Origin: Alkalinema sp. CACIAM 70d
GTDB lineage: Bacteria > Cyanobacteriota > Cyanobacteriia > Leptolyngbyales > Leptolyngbyaceae
Assembly: GCA_002148405.1 (NCBI GenBank)
Contig: MUGG01000063.1
Location: 1-43,572 of the forward strand
Direction of reading: 5' to 3'
DNA length: 43,572 nucleotides
In this document: piece after piece, positions 21,554-32,032 of the stretch
Numbering within the stretch: position 1 is the first letter of the stretch
Layout of the letters: the number at the start of each line of letters is the position of its first letter
The notes under the pieces: model-generated
The model's input: the letters and a program-made list of their open reading frames with translations, nothing else
What the model was told of the DNA's origin: nothing
Database searches by the model: none
Program-made: the position numbers and the translations under genes

Positions 21554-22571
21554 GTCTCGTCACCATCCTCCGTACTGTATTGACGATCGTGGCAGCTTGG
21601 GGCAAGGCAGCTTGCTCTAAATGACTGGCATAGGGCACGGGAACCTCGGCTGCACAAATTCGCTCCACCGGGTCATCTAGGTCATAAAACGCTTTTTCCG
21701 TAATGCGAGCGCTAATTTCGGCGGAGATGCTGCCACTGCGCCAGCCTTCATCAATAATGACGGCTCGATGGGTTTTAGCAACAGAGTTGAGAAATGTAGC
21801 CTCATCAAGGGGACGAAGCACCCGCAAATCAATCACTTCTGCTTCGATCCCTTCCTGGGCGAGTGTTTCTGCGGCTTCGAGGGCTTTAAATAAACTGGCA
21901 CTGTAGCTGATGAGCGTCACATCCCGACCAACTCGACGAATACAGGCGCGATCGATATCCACTGCGCCCGCATTGGCAGGGAGTTGGCCTTCCATGTTAT
22001 AGAGCAAAGTGTTCTCAAAAATCAGCACTGGATCGGGATCTTCCAGGGCGCTCCAAAGCATTCCACGGGCATCTTCGAGAACCGCAGGCGTCAGGACTTT
22101 AATTCCAGGAATGTGCGCATACCACCCTTCTAAACTATGGGAGTGCTGTGCGGCTAACTGCTTACCGCCTCCGGTTCCCATGCGAATTACCAGTGGAACA
22201 TTAAATAAACCACCGGACATATGCAAATAGGTCGCAGCCGTATTGAGAATTTGATCCGCAGCAAGTAAGCTAAAGTTAACCGTCATCACTTCGACGATCG
22301 GACGCATTCCGCCCAGTGCTGCGCCAATTCCGGCTCCAGTAAACCCAGACTCACACAGCGGCGTATCCATAATCTTGTCAGGCCCCAATTCTTGTAACAG
22401 CCCTTTTGTCACGCCAAATGCTCCACCATAGCGCCCGACATCTTCCCCCATCAAGAACACGCGATCGTCTTTCAGGATTGCCTCTCGAATTGCGTCTCGC
22501 ACGGCTTCTCGATAGGTTGTCCGAATCATCAGCGGTGAATTATCTGTACTGGTATCAATCCCATAGTTCAT
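21546..22571 (-). CDS. 2-oxoacid/acetoin dehydrogenase E1 component, beta subunit
   Basis: A 341-residue transketolase-like beta subunit. Seen motifs: [20 protein letters not shown] near the N-terminus, [21 protein letters not shown], and the C-terminal [11 protein letters not shown] and [11 protein letters not shown]. Together with the alpha subunit it forms the thiamine diphosphate E1. The start may be M1 (22571) or M15, where the conserved domain begins. It lies 9 bases after the alpha gene and overlaps the E2 gene. Confidence 0.93.
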   Translation of the reverse strand: MNYGIDTSTDNSPLMIRTTYREAVRDAIREAILKDDRVFLMGEDVGRYGGAFGVTKGLLQELGPDKIMDTPLCESGFTGAGIGAALGGMRPIVEVMTVNFSLLAADQILNTAATYLHMSGGLFNVPLVIRMGTGGGKQLAAQHSHSLEGWYAHIPGIKVLTPAVLEDARGMLWSALEDPDPVLIFENTLLYNMEGQLPANAGAVDIDRACIRRVGRDVTLISYSASLFKALEAAETLAQEGIEAEVIDLRVLRPLDEATFLNSVAKTHRAVIIDEGWRSGSISAEISARITEKAFYDLDDPVERICAAEVPVPYASHLEQAALPQAATIVNTVRRMVTRHG

Positions 22572-22580
22572 AGTGCCCCC

Positions 22581-23588
22581 CTAGATACTTGGCTCCGAGT
22601 AGACAAAGCGAGTTAATTCTTCCACAGGCTCCCAAGTTCCGGCTTCTGCAAACGCGATCGCATGATTGATTTCTTGATGAATTAATTGTTCTATTGCTTC
22701 TAAATCTGCATCGCTAATTTTTTCCTGTTCCTTAAGCTGTTGCGTTAGTGTTGCAATTGGACAGCGTTGCTTCCACTGTTCCACTTCTGCCTTTTCTCGA
22801 TAGAGTTCTGCATCGAACATCGAATGGGCCCGAAACCGATAGGTGGTACATTCTAAGAAGAACGGTTTTCCAGTTTCTCGGATAGCAGGTGCGACTTTTT
22901 GAGCAACTTCCTCAACGGCTAAAACATCCATTCCATCTACTGCCGCGTGATCAATGCCATAACTGGCTGCTTTCTGCACTAGATTCGTGACAGCGTGGGA
23001 GTACTTCAGTGCAGTGCCCATTGCATATTGATTGTTTTCGCAAACGAACAAGACAGGAACTTGCCATAATGCGGCTAAATTCATCGATTCGTGAAACTCT
23101 CCTTCCGCCATTGCACCATCGCCTAAAAAACAGCAGGTAAGCCGTTTTCGATCGAGCTTTTTATCCGCTAAAGCCAGTCCGACAGCTAACGGCAAACCAC
23201 CCCCAACGATCGCGTTTCCCCCATAGAAGCGATGCTCTTTATTAAACAAATGCATTGACCCACCGCGACCGCGACAACAGCCTTCCTGCTTACCAAACAT
23301 CTCCGCCATGATGGTGTTCATAGAAATTCCGCGTGCCAGTGCTTGACCATGTTCCCGATAGGTTGCCACGATCGCATCCTCTGGGTTCAAGGCTTGCATC
23401 ACACCCACTGCAACCGCTTCTTCACCATTGTAGAGATGCAAAAATCCGCGAATTTTCATGTCGCTGTAGAGTTCTGCACACTTGTCCTCAAAGCGGCGAA
23501 TCCGTAGCATTTGATAAAGAAGGTCGCGCAAGTGTTGATGAGAATTAACCGCAGCAGGTGCTTGTGCCGTCCCATGTTTCTTCTTCAT
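22581..23588 (-). CDS. 2-oxoacid/acetoin dehydrogenase E1 component, alpha subunit
   Basis: A 335-residue thiamine diphosphate-binding subunit. The cofactor motif begins [20 protein letters not shown] and ends ENNQYAMGT. Further family marks are the N-terminal [13 protein letters not shown] and [13 protein letters not shown]. The start codon touches the stop of the upstream acyl-CoA synthetase gene (shared base 23588), so translation is coupled. The substrate (pyruvate, acetoin or a branched 2-oxoacid) cannot be read off the sequence. Confidence 0.93.
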   Translation of the reverse strand: MKKKHGTAQAPAAVNSHQHLRDLLYQMLRIRRFEDKCAELYSDMKIRGFLHLYNGEEAVAVGVMQALNPEDAIVATYREHGQALARGISMNTIMAEMFGKQEGCCRGRGGSMHLFNKEHRFYGGNAIVGGGLPLAVGLALADKKLDRKRLTCCFLGDGAMAEGEFHESMNLAALWQVPVLFVCENNQYAMGTALKYSHAVTNLVQKAASYGIDHAAVDGMDVLAVEEVAQKVAPAIRETGKPFFLECTTYRFRAHSMFDAELYREKAEVEQWKQRCPIATLTQQLKEQEKISDADLEAIEQLIHQEINHAIAFAEAGTWEPVEELTRFVYSEPSI

Positions 23589-25339
23589 CAGCCCGTCTCC
23601 AATGTCGATAGATCACCTTCGGGTAAGCCTAATTCTCGTGCTTTGAGTAATCGGCGCATAATTTTGCCACTGCGAGTTTTGGGCAACGATTCTTGAAATT
23701 CCAACTCCTTTGGCGCAACGGCTGCGCCTAATTTTTGCCGAGCAAATCCCAAGAGTTCTAGTTTGAGTGCTTCACTGGGTTCTTGTCCGGGTTTGAGAGC
23801 AACAAAGGCTTTGACTAACTCGCCAATCATCGGATTCGGTTTGCCAATCACACCCGCTTCCGCCACGGCTGGATGCTCCATCAAAGCGCTTTCGACCTCA
23901 AAAGGCCCCACCATGTGTCCGGAGGTTTTAATGATGTCGTCTTCGCGTCCCACAAACCAGAAGTAGCCATCCTGATCTCGCATGGCTAAATCACCCGTAA
24001 TGTACCAATCCCCAACAAAGCATTTGCGGTAGCGTTCCTCATCATGGAGATAGCCGCGAAAGATCGAGGGAAAATCTGGTTTTAGGGCTAAGTCTCCATC
24101 CATGCCCGGTTGGGTAATTTGCTCGATCGTGCCGTCTTCGTGCCGCCGAACGATCGCGGCTTCTACCCCAGGAATGGGCCGACCCATTGAACCCGGACGA
24201 ATCGGCATTGTGGCATAGTTGGCAATCATGATGCCGCCCGTTTCGGTTTGCCACCAATTGTCGTGAATCGGTAAGCCTAACTTTTCCTGTCCCCAAACCA
24301 CGGCTTCGGGGTTGAGCGGTTCTCCCACACTATGCACGAGTCGCAGATGGCTCAAATCGTATTGCGTTTTCAGGTCTATGTCCAATCGCATCAATCGCCG
24401 AATGGCCGTTGGAGCGGTGTACCAAACTGTTACTTTTTGCGTTTCAAGAATGCGATACCAACGATCGGCATCAAACTCTGCTTCGTCAATAATGCTAGTC
24501 ACGCCATGGGTCAGCGGTGCAATGATGCCGTAAGATGTTCCCGTGACCCACCCCGGATCAGCCGTACACCAAAAGATATCGTCAGGATGCAAATCGAGCA
24601 CATACTTTGCCGTCATGTAATGGGCATATACCGCTTTGTGAACGTGAATCGCACCCTTTGGCATTCCAGTGGTACCACTGGTGAAGTGCAACAGTGCCAT
24701 CTCTTCTGGTTGAGTGGGTGCGATCGCACAATCATCTGCTGCCGCTTGCATCAACTTGGGAAGCGACCAAATCCCCGCTTCTAAATGGTCTTCGATATCG
24801 GCTAAAAGAATGTGCTGTAACTTCGGCAACCGATCGCGCAATGCAGCTACTTTCTGTTGATAGAGTGCTGCGGTCGTCACTAAGACGGTTGCATCTCCCC
24901 GGTTCATGCGTTGATAAATCGGCTCTGGCCCAAAGGCAGAAAAGAGCGGACAAAAAACACTGCCATTTTTCAAGGTGCCCAGGGCTGCAATGTAGAGCGC
25001 GGGAATGCGTCCTGCGAGGACAAAAACGCTATCGCCTTTAGCAACGCCGAGGGTTTTCAGGACATTTGCAAAGCGATTGGTTTGTGCATTGAGTTCTCGA
25101 TAGGTAAAATCTTTGATACTCCAATCTTTTGCCAGAAAGCGTAGGGCAGTCTGATCGGCTCGATCGCTCTTGGCATGACGAGCTAATGCAATATCAGCAA
25201 TATTCAGGCCCGCAAGGGTTCCTTTGAGTTCATCGTCGATCGTGCTCCAGGAAAATGTGCGTCGAGCTTCCTCGTAGTCTTGTAGATTGGGTTTTACCAA
25301 CCAATTTTTGAAGGACTTTTCGATCGGACTCCAGCCCAT
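23588..25339 (-). CDS. AMP-forming acetyl/acyl-CoA synthetase
   Basis: Activates a short carboxylic acid, probably acetate, with ATP and CoA. At 583 aa it is of AcsA size, shorter than Acs of about 650. The P-loop-like motif is [19 protein letters not shown]. The adenylation core has [15 protein letters not shown] and [20 protein letters not shown]. The acetylation-sensitive catalytic lysine is in [13 protein letters not shown] near the C-terminus. GAGGTG precedes the ATG. First gene of a tight operon with E1alpha, E1beta, E2 and ACP. The five together look like a unit that makes acetyl- or acyl-CoA from two routes. Confidence 0.92.
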   Translation of the reverse strand: MGWSPIEKSFKNWLVKPNLQDYEEARRTFSWSTIDDELKGTLAGLNIADIALARHAKSDRADQTALRFLAKDWSIKDFTYRELNAQTNRFANVLKTLGVAKGDSVFVLAGRIPALYIAALGTLKNGSVFCPLFSAFGPEPIYQRMNRGDATVLVTTAALYQQKVAALRDRLPKLQHILLADIEDHLEAGIWSLPKLMQAAADDCAIAPTQPEEMALLHFTSGTTGMPKGAIHVHKAVYAHYMTAKYVLDLHPDDIFWCTADPGWVTGTSYGIIAPLTHGVTSIIDEAEFDADRWYRILETQKVTVWYTAPTAIRRLMRLDIDLKTQYDLSHLRLVHSVGEPLNPEAVVWGQEKLGLPIHDNWWQTETGGIMIANYATMPIRPGSMGRPIPGVEAAIVRRHEDGTIEQITQPGMDGDLALKPDFPSIFRGYLHDEERYRKCFVGDWYITGDLAMRDQDGYFWFVGREDDIIKTSGHMVGPFEVESALMEHPAVAEAGVIGKPNPMIGELVKAFVALKPGQEPSEALKLELLGFARQKLGAAVAPKELEFQESLPKTRSGKIMRRLLKARELGLPEGDLSTLETG

Positions 25340-25507
25340 TGTTTCACCTCACTTGTAGGATGAGGGATAGTCATAGAATCAGGTTACTGGTCAATGATGA
25401 GGAAGTTGTGAGGATGGGATCGTTAAGTTCTTTGAGGACATTGGATTTTGTCTTCGGTTTCTTCTTACGATGAAATGGGTAAAGACTCGATCGTTGGGGA
25501 ATCCACT

Positions 25508-25879
25508 ATGACTACAAACGAACCGAGCACTGGGCATTCTTGTACCGAACAAATGAAGCACATCCGGAGCTATACTGGCAAACTCTCCACCGCAATCCCG
25601 GATGTTATGAAGAGTTTTTATGCACTGAGTAAAGCATCCTCTGCTGCTGGTGCCCTAGACTCAAAAACGAAAGAACTGATTGCCTTAGCCATCTCTGTAG
25701 CAATTCACTGCGATGACTGTATTGCCTTCCATACCCATTCGACGCTGCAAGCGGGAGCGACCAAAGAAGAAATTCTGGAGATGTTAGGAGTTGCAGTCTT
25801 TATGGGAGGGGGCCCATCGCTAATGTATGCAACGCATGTAATGGAAGCCGTTGAAGAATTACAAAAAGAGTCCACCTAA
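25508..25879 (+). CDS. AhpD-like carboxymuconolactone decarboxylase family protein
   Basis: A 123-residue all-alpha protein with the AhpD/CMD core. The redox site is AIHCDDCIAFHTHSTLQAGAT, with Cys-x-x-Cys and the downstream His. It may serve as a peroxidase partner, reduced through lipoyl-E2 proteins as AhpD is in mycobacteria, which would fit the divergent E2 operon (inference). The start at 25508 fits the usual family N-terminus. An upstream in-frame start is possible, because the frame is open to 25448. The 168-base region to 25339 probably holds both promoters. Confidence 0.85.
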   Translation: MTTNEPSTGHSCTEQMKHIRSYTGKLSTAIPDVMKSFYALSKASSAAGALDSKTKELIALAISVAIHCDDCIAFHTHSTLQAGATKEEILEMLGVAVFMGGGPSLMYATHVMEAVEELQKEST

Positions 25880-26084
25880 AAAGTCTCAAGAAGCCTCAGC
25901 ACAGAGCTTTTAAAGCCGCAAACACTCCGTTCATTGCCGCCATACACTGGTGAATTGGCCAGATGGGGTGAGTGTAGCATCGCGGCCATTTAACCAGACA
26001 ACATACTACACCCGTGACATTATTCCTGAAATGGAGGCGTGATGGGAGAGGCGTGGTTTTTGAGGAATTTACCCTAGAAAAGTC
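25880..26084. other. Non-coding spacer with dispersed repeat and an ATACTACA site
   Basis: No gene seen. GGCCATTTAACCAGACA (from 25984) recurs with few changes at 19939 upstream of the Uma2 gene. ATACTACAC at 26003-26011 is the complement-strand form of the promoter motif found at 4471, 6381 and 26104. Confidence 0.4.
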
Positions 26085-26113
26085 TTGACGTTTTGTATTA
26101 CGCATACTACATT
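26085..26113 (+). promoter_or_regulatory. Promoter of the Ro60 region with ATACTACAT motif
   Basis: TTGACG (26085-26090), 17 bp, TACATT (26108-26113). ATACTACAT (26104-26112) overlaps the -10 and is the inverted form of the ATGTAGTAT motif in the tRNA-array promoter. Confidence 0.55.
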
Positions 26114-26224
26114 AGTGATGTCAGCCTATTTAGGCTCTCAAATCATTGAACCACATCGATTTAACAACAGTCGATTCAAAGACGATCGATTCAAATAACC
26201 GATTCAAAAATCGAGGAGATTGCC

Positions 26225-26308
26225 ATGCCCTGCACTTTGCGAATGTCCGTTGCTGTCACAGTATTTCAAACCCACTACCCGCAGGGAGAAAATGCTCAAC
26301 CTCCCTGA
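26225..26308 (+). CDS. Possible 27-aa leader peptide
   Basis: ATG ORF starting MPCTLRMSVAVTVFQ with a strong ribosome site (GAGGAG 8 bases before the ATG). It lies about 110 bases after the promoter at 26085 and 32 bases before the next gene. No family recognised. It matches the pattern of short ORFs following the related promoters at 4443 and 6360. Confidence 0.4.
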   Translation: MPCTLRMSVAVTVFQTHYPQGENAQPP

Positions 26309-26340
26309 ATCTCAACTTTTAAAATTGTAAAGGTTTAAGC

Positions 26341-27066
26341 ATGAGTGAACATCGCTTAAGTGAAATTGTCATTGAGCGACCTCGACGAGGAATGCGGATT
26401 CCCAGCCGTAAGATTACGGGTACCAAGAAGTTTCTCGATCGACTCACCCAAGAAGCAACGAATGATGGACTCTTAACACCCTATTTAATTAAGCCCACAC
26501 GGAAAACGAAATACCTTAGTGATCACCTGGGGCCACTGAAGCGATTGCTACGATCGAAGGTAGGGCAGCCGTGGAATCAAGTCAAAAGCGAACTTCACGA
26601 TCGCCTAGATGCCAGTACGATGGTTGGTAGACATGTTCTCGATCACGTTGAAGATTACGTTGTGGAAAAGGTAGAGTTTATTGAGGGTCAGCCCTATGGG
26701 AAAGAAGGGAGACGCTGGTTCCGTGCTCGGTTAATTTGCGCGTTCCACGAACCTCAATTCTATGTGCATCCTGAAACGGGGTTACTCTGCCTTGCAGAGC
26801 AATGTCCACCCTTACCCTCTCACAGTCAAGCATCAACGATTCCCGCTGATACTATTCCCATCGATCGTGACCATCGTTATCAAAAAATTAATGGCATTTG
26901 GTATTGGGTCACGTTGGCGCAATTGCCGCCTAATTTACCAGTTTGGGATGTGGTAGAGAAAGCGATCGTGCAATCGCGTTATTCCGGTACGGATTATGCA
27001 ATCCACAAACGTCAGTGTAGTAAACAAGAATTGAAAAAACTACGGCAACGATACCCTCAGGTTTAG
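26341..27066 (+). CDS. Conserved uncharacterised protein of the Ro60 region
   Basis: A 241-residue soluble protein of unknown function. Near residues 60-110 it has a strongly patterned stretch, LGPLKRLLRSKVGQPWNQV followed by SELHDRLDAST and GRHVLDHVEDYV, which looks like a conserved core. A C-terminal part has NGIWYWVTLAQLP and a basic end SKQELKKLRQRYPQV. No catalytic motif is evident. It is followed after 22 bases by Y-like RNA E, and then by the 66-aa gene, RNA F and Ro60, all in one direction. I therefore suspect a partner of Ro60, but this is inference from position. Confidence 0.7.
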   Translation: MSEHRLSEIVIERPRRGMRIPSRKITGTKKFLDRLTQEATNDGLLTPYLIKPTRKTKYLSDHLGPLKRLLRSKVGQPWNQVKSELHDRLDASTMVGRHVLDHVEDYVVEKVEFIEGQPYGKEGRRWFRARLICAFHEPQFYVHPETGLLCLAEQCPPLPSHSQASTIPADTIPIDRDHRYQKINGIWYWVTLAQLPPNLPVWDVVEKAIVQSRYSGTDYAIHKRQCSKQELKKLRQRYPQV

Positions 27067-27088
27067 TTGCACTCTTTGGAACAGGAAA

Positions 27089-27239
27089 CTCTTCGTACCC
27101 CAACTGAAAAAGCCTACATACTCGTCTAGCGGCCTAAGACACTTGTTTTTCCAACAAGCTCCACAGGTTTCTCCACAGGAGACGTTTCACGAACGAATCC
27201 TGTATATGAATCAACCGCTTTTTCAACTTGTACGAAGAG
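27089..27239 (+). ncRNA. Y RNA-like RNA E with Glu(UUC)-like tRNA module
   Basis: Terminal helix CTCTTCGTAC (27089-27098)/GTACGAAGAG (27230-27239), 10 perfect pairs with compensatory changes relative to RNAs A and B. Second helix AAAGC/GCTTT. The module keeps normal tRNA order: D-arm GTCT-AGCGGCCTA-AGAC (from 27124), anticodon arm CTTGT-TTTTCCA-ACAAG (UUC at 27149-27151), T-stem ACAGG/CCTGT. The T-loop holds a 25-base insert (27169-27193). The acceptor position is occupied by the conserved TACATAC, which pairs imperfectly with ATATGAA. So it is attached by its acceptor end, unlike RNAs B and C. Confidence 0.72.
27169..27193 (+). repeat. Dyad repeat-like insertion in the T-loop of RNA E
   Basis: Contains the hairpin CTCC-ACA-GGAG followed by ACGTTTCACGAA. 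Same position and general build as the inserts at 8026 and 9973, but diverged in sequence. Confidence 0.5.
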
Positions 27240-27254
27240 ATTATTCCTAGCCTG

Positions 27255-27299
27255 CACAGACTCCAACTGTACAGACTCCAACTGCACAGACTCCAACTG
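27255..27299 (+). repeat. Three tandem 15-base repeats
   Basis: CACAGACTCCAACTG three times, differing only in the first base of the middle unit (T). It lies between RNA E and the ribosome site of the 66-aa gene, within the untranslated leader. Confidence 0.85.
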
Positions 27300-27304
27300 C
27301 ATAA

Positions 27305-27547
<243 letters not shown>

Positions 27548-27594
27548 TGCATCACTCATTAATGCATTTATTAATCTAGCTGATGCACCATTAA

Positions 27595-27672
27595 TCGTCG
27601 CGCCCCAACCCAAACAGCATACACACTACCCTTTTAAGGTAACCCCTGTGAAAACGGCTGTTTTAACTTGCG

Positions 27673-27678
<6 letters not shown>
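27595..27678 (+). ncRNA. Y RNA-like RNA F, minimal form, in the Ro60 leader
   Basis: Terminal helix TCGTCGCGC (27595-27603)/GCGCGATGA (27670-27678), 9 pairs with one G-T. Conserved CCCCAA and TAACTTG follow, then second helix AAACAGC/GCTGTTT (7 pairs). The inner part is only about 38 bases (ATACACACTACC, a small CTTTTAAG palindrome) with no tRNA arm. At 84 nt it is close to the size of animal Y RNAs. It ends 101 bases before the Ro60 start codon and may lie in the same transcript. Confidence 0.72.
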
Positions 27679-29453
<1,775 letters not shown>

Positions 29454-29472
29454 TTGAGTTCGTAATCTCGTA

Positions 29473-29524
29473 AAAATTGGGTTTTGGAGACAAGGTGTTA
29501 CACCACAATCCAAAACCCAATTTT
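29473..29524. terminator. Bidirectional terminator after Ro60
   Basis: A 16 bp perfect inverted repeat, AAAATTGGGTTTTGGA (29473-29488)/TCCAAAACCCAATTTT (29509-29524), with A-run and T-run at its ends. It separates the convergent Ro60 and 29542 genes. Confidence 0.85.
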
Positions 29525-29541
29525 AATGAAATATTAACTTT

Positions 29542-30207
29542 CTAGTTCTCTTGTTGTTGTAGAATTATGCGGCGGTTTCGAAATCCTCTACCTCTGCGTT
29601 TTAAAGGTGTTGTATTAGTCGTTGCTTGAATCGTCGATCGATCCCCTTCTTCCAACAACAAACTTGCAGCGATTCCTGCATCTTGGAACTGTCGATCGAA
29701 TTCTCCCGCTGTCCATTGCTGGCGGGACAGGCGAAGGGTGAGCAATGGCACTTCTTGCCCCGATCGTTCGGCCACAATATGCAATGTCAGATGCATCAGT
29801 TGCGCCTGAGTTTGAAATTGTTGGTTAACCGTATTCTGGGCGATCGTGCGGGCATTGGAGAGTAGGTCACTGGGCACCTGGGTTGTGGTAATGGGTAAAA
29901 CAACAACTTGCTCCTGATTAGCCGACATCTCAGAGGTGGCTTGAGCCAACCTTTCCAGAGACGCTAGGGGCAAGGCACTAGCACTGGGTAGATGATGGAA
30001 TGCCCCAATACATCCAAGACAGAAGCAGATAATCAGGCCAAAGCTCAATTGACCGATCGTCGGAATTTTCATAGATCGAAATTTGGGTGGAATGGTCATA
30101 ATATGGCTTTGGGTGTTGATAGCAAGGTGAGAAATGGGTACATCTTGGTCATCGATTAACCAATTGAGACGGGATTGATGCTGGATTGATTCACTGGATT
30201 GATTCAC
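29542..30207 (-). CDS. Membrane-anchored or exported protein of unknown function
   Basis: Up to 221 residues. A hydrophobic segment IGQLSFGLIICFCLGCIGAFH (split view, about residues 50-70) is preceded by a 46-residue basic/polar stretch. The true start may be Met46 (30072), which would leave a normal signal anchor. The soluble part has VVVLPITTTQVPSDLL and HLTLHIVAERSG, and a basic C-terminus KRRGRGFRNRRII. I do not recognise it. It follows the amine oxidase gene by 31 bases and is probably co-transcribed. Confidence 0.55.
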   Translation of the reverse strand: MNQSSESIQHQSRLNWLIDDQDVPISHLAINTQSHIMTIPPKFRSMKIPTIGQLSFGLIICFCLGCIGAFHHLPSASALPLASLERLAQATSEMSANQEQVVVLPITTTQVPSDLLSNARTIAQNTVNQQFQTQAQLMHLTLHIVAERSGQEVPLLTLRLSRQQWTAGEFDRQFQDAGIAASLLLEEGDRSTIQATTNTTPLKRRGRGFRNRRIILQQQEN

Positions 30208-30238
30208 GACAGAAGCGATCGTAGTCTGAACCTGAAGA

Positions 30239-31837
30239 TTACGGCACTTTCCCCAGTTGCCGCAGAATCGATAAAGCCGCTAAACGTCCAGTTTCAGCAG
30301 CGCCATTCATAAAGCCATAGAACCCATCACTCAAATGTTCTCCAGCAAATAGAAGATTGCCAAATCGGACTTCTTGGCGTTCGTCAGCTGTATCAGCTTC
30401 GATGTAAATAAATTCGCTAAACTCAGTCAATTGACCGGGTTGGAAGGTTGTGTAGCCCCCTTTCGTGAAGGGATCGATCGTCCAGTGGGTACGAATAAAG
30501 CGATCGGTGGCAACAGCCATTATATTGGGAATGACTTGGCTGAGTAGACTGACCATTCTACGGCCTTGGGTCTGGGCCGAACCAGATTGAATTGCCTTAA
30601 CTTCATTACCCCCAAAAAAGAATGAGAGTGCACCATCATTGCGGGGTTGCCGTTGAGTATCGTCCCAGACCTCGGAGAAACCCAGATCAGTCCACAGTTC
30701 CGAGCCAAATCCAAAGGGTTGCCGCCAGAGCTTTTGGCTGAACCCGGCTAGAATTTTGTCATTCTGACCCAGATTGAGTTCTCGGATCATTTTTCGAAAA
30801 CTAGCGGGTAAATCGACTTGGATATCAATGCTGCGAGCGACTGTAAAAGGAATGGTAAAAATAACATAATCAGTATCGATAACCTGACCGTTTTTAAACG
30901 TTAAACGATAACGATTACCTTGGGACTGAAGCTTCGTCAGGGACATTTGAGTGCGAATTTGTCCTGTAAGGGCTTGACTGAGTCGATCGATGATTGCGCC
31001 ACTGCCTTCTTGCACCACAAAAGCTTCATCACTGGTACTGAGTAGTTCAACGCGATTTCCTTTGACAACGGGTAAGACAAACAGTAATTGCAAAGCGCTA
31101 GATTGGCTCGGTTCAACCCCATATTCCGTGCGGATGGTATTTTCAATTAATTCCCGAATGAAGGGATCGGAAATCTTATTTTGGTGCAGATCAAGATACG
31201 CTTTGACGGACAGGCGATCGAACTGTGGTGCATAGGTGTCGAAATCTTGATCTAATAACCGAGCATCGCGGGAAATTTGTTGTGCTAGAGGGCGTAATTT
31301 CTCAGCGACTTCTGCTTCGTATCGCCTAGCGTTATTGAAATAATATCCCGTTGGGGGAAGATCGTTCATTGTTGGATCTTGAGTACGATCGAACAAAGTC
31401 AAACCAAACTCCCGCACAAGGTTGAGCATATCCTCATGATCGGTATTGATCAATGAACCGCCTAAATCGCTCACTAACTCTGGCCCAATCGCACCTGTGA
31501 CGGATTGCATACGACCGCCTAAACGCGATCGCGCTTCATACACGGTTGAGCCGATGCCCATTTTTTTCAATTGATAGGCGGCATTCAGTCCAGCAATTCC
31601 AGCGCCGATAATGGCGATTTTAGGGGCATTGCTACCCAGGGCTAAGGGAGGATGGGCCACCAGTTGAGTGGTGATGGCGGAACCCCCTGCGATCACGGCG
31701 AGCTTGAGAAATTTTCGGCGTCGCCAAGGGTGAGCGACAGAGACAGTCGTGGGCGGTTGACCTTGGGCTTGAAGGTTAGCTTGTTGGGCTTGCAGAAACA
31801 GACGAATCAGTTGGCGAAATGCTCTGGTACGTGCCAT
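30239..31837 (-). CDS. Tat-exported flavin amine oxidase (L-amino acid or monoamine oxidase type)
   Basis: A 532-residue FAD enzyme. The N-terminus has a twin-arginine signal WRRRKFLKLAVIAGG (about 38-52), so it is exported folded. The dinucleotide-binding motif is IAIIGAGIAGLNAAYQLKK (about 75-93) followed by YEARSRLGGRM. The C-terminal FAD loop is LLFAGEHLSDGFYGFMNGAAETG. Oxidises an amino acid or amine with release of peroxide and ammonia; substrate unknown. Confidence 0.9.
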   Translation of the reverse strand: MARTRAFRQLIRLFLQAQQANLQAQGQPPTTVSVAHPWRRRKFLKLAVIAGGSAITTQLVAHPPLALGSNAPKIAIIGAGIAGLNAAYQLKKMGIGSTVYEARSRLGGRMQSVTGAIGPELVSDLGGSLINTDHEDMLNLVREFGLTLFDRTQDPTMNDLPPTGYYFNNARRYEAEVAEKLRPLAQQISRDARLLDQDFDTYAPQFDRLSVKAYLDLHQNKISDPFIRELIENTIRTEYGVEPSQSSALQLLFVLPVVKGNRVELLSTSDEAFVVQEGSGAIIDRLSQALTGQIRTQMSLTKLQSQGNRYRLTFKNGQVIDTDYVIFTIPFTVARSIDIQVDLPASFRKMIRELNLGQNDKILAGFSQKLWRQPFGFGSELWTDLGFSEVWDDTQRQPRNDGALSFFFGGNEVKAIQSGSAQTQGRRMVSLLSQVIPNIMAVATDRFIRTHWTIDPFTKGGYTTFQPGQLTEFSEFIYIEADTADERQEVRFGNLLFAGEHLSDGFYGFMNGAAETGRLAALSILRQLGKVP

Positions 31838-32032
31838 GGCAATCTCCTAGTTGTCTTCTGGGGGGCTATTGCTTGAGCTAATCATGACTAAAATACGGGT
31901 AGCAAAGGCGTGATGGGCCAGTCAATTCATCATAAATTCACGATCGTGCGTAATCACTACCCGATTGAGTAGTTAATTGTAGCACTCATGATTGTAGCGC
32001 TCATGATTGCAGCGCTCAGGCTGCATGATTCC

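Noticed and set aside
27169..27193. Anticodon-type intron in RNA E
   Set aside because: The insert lies in the T-loop, matches the position of dyad repeats in two array tRNAs, and has no intron signals.
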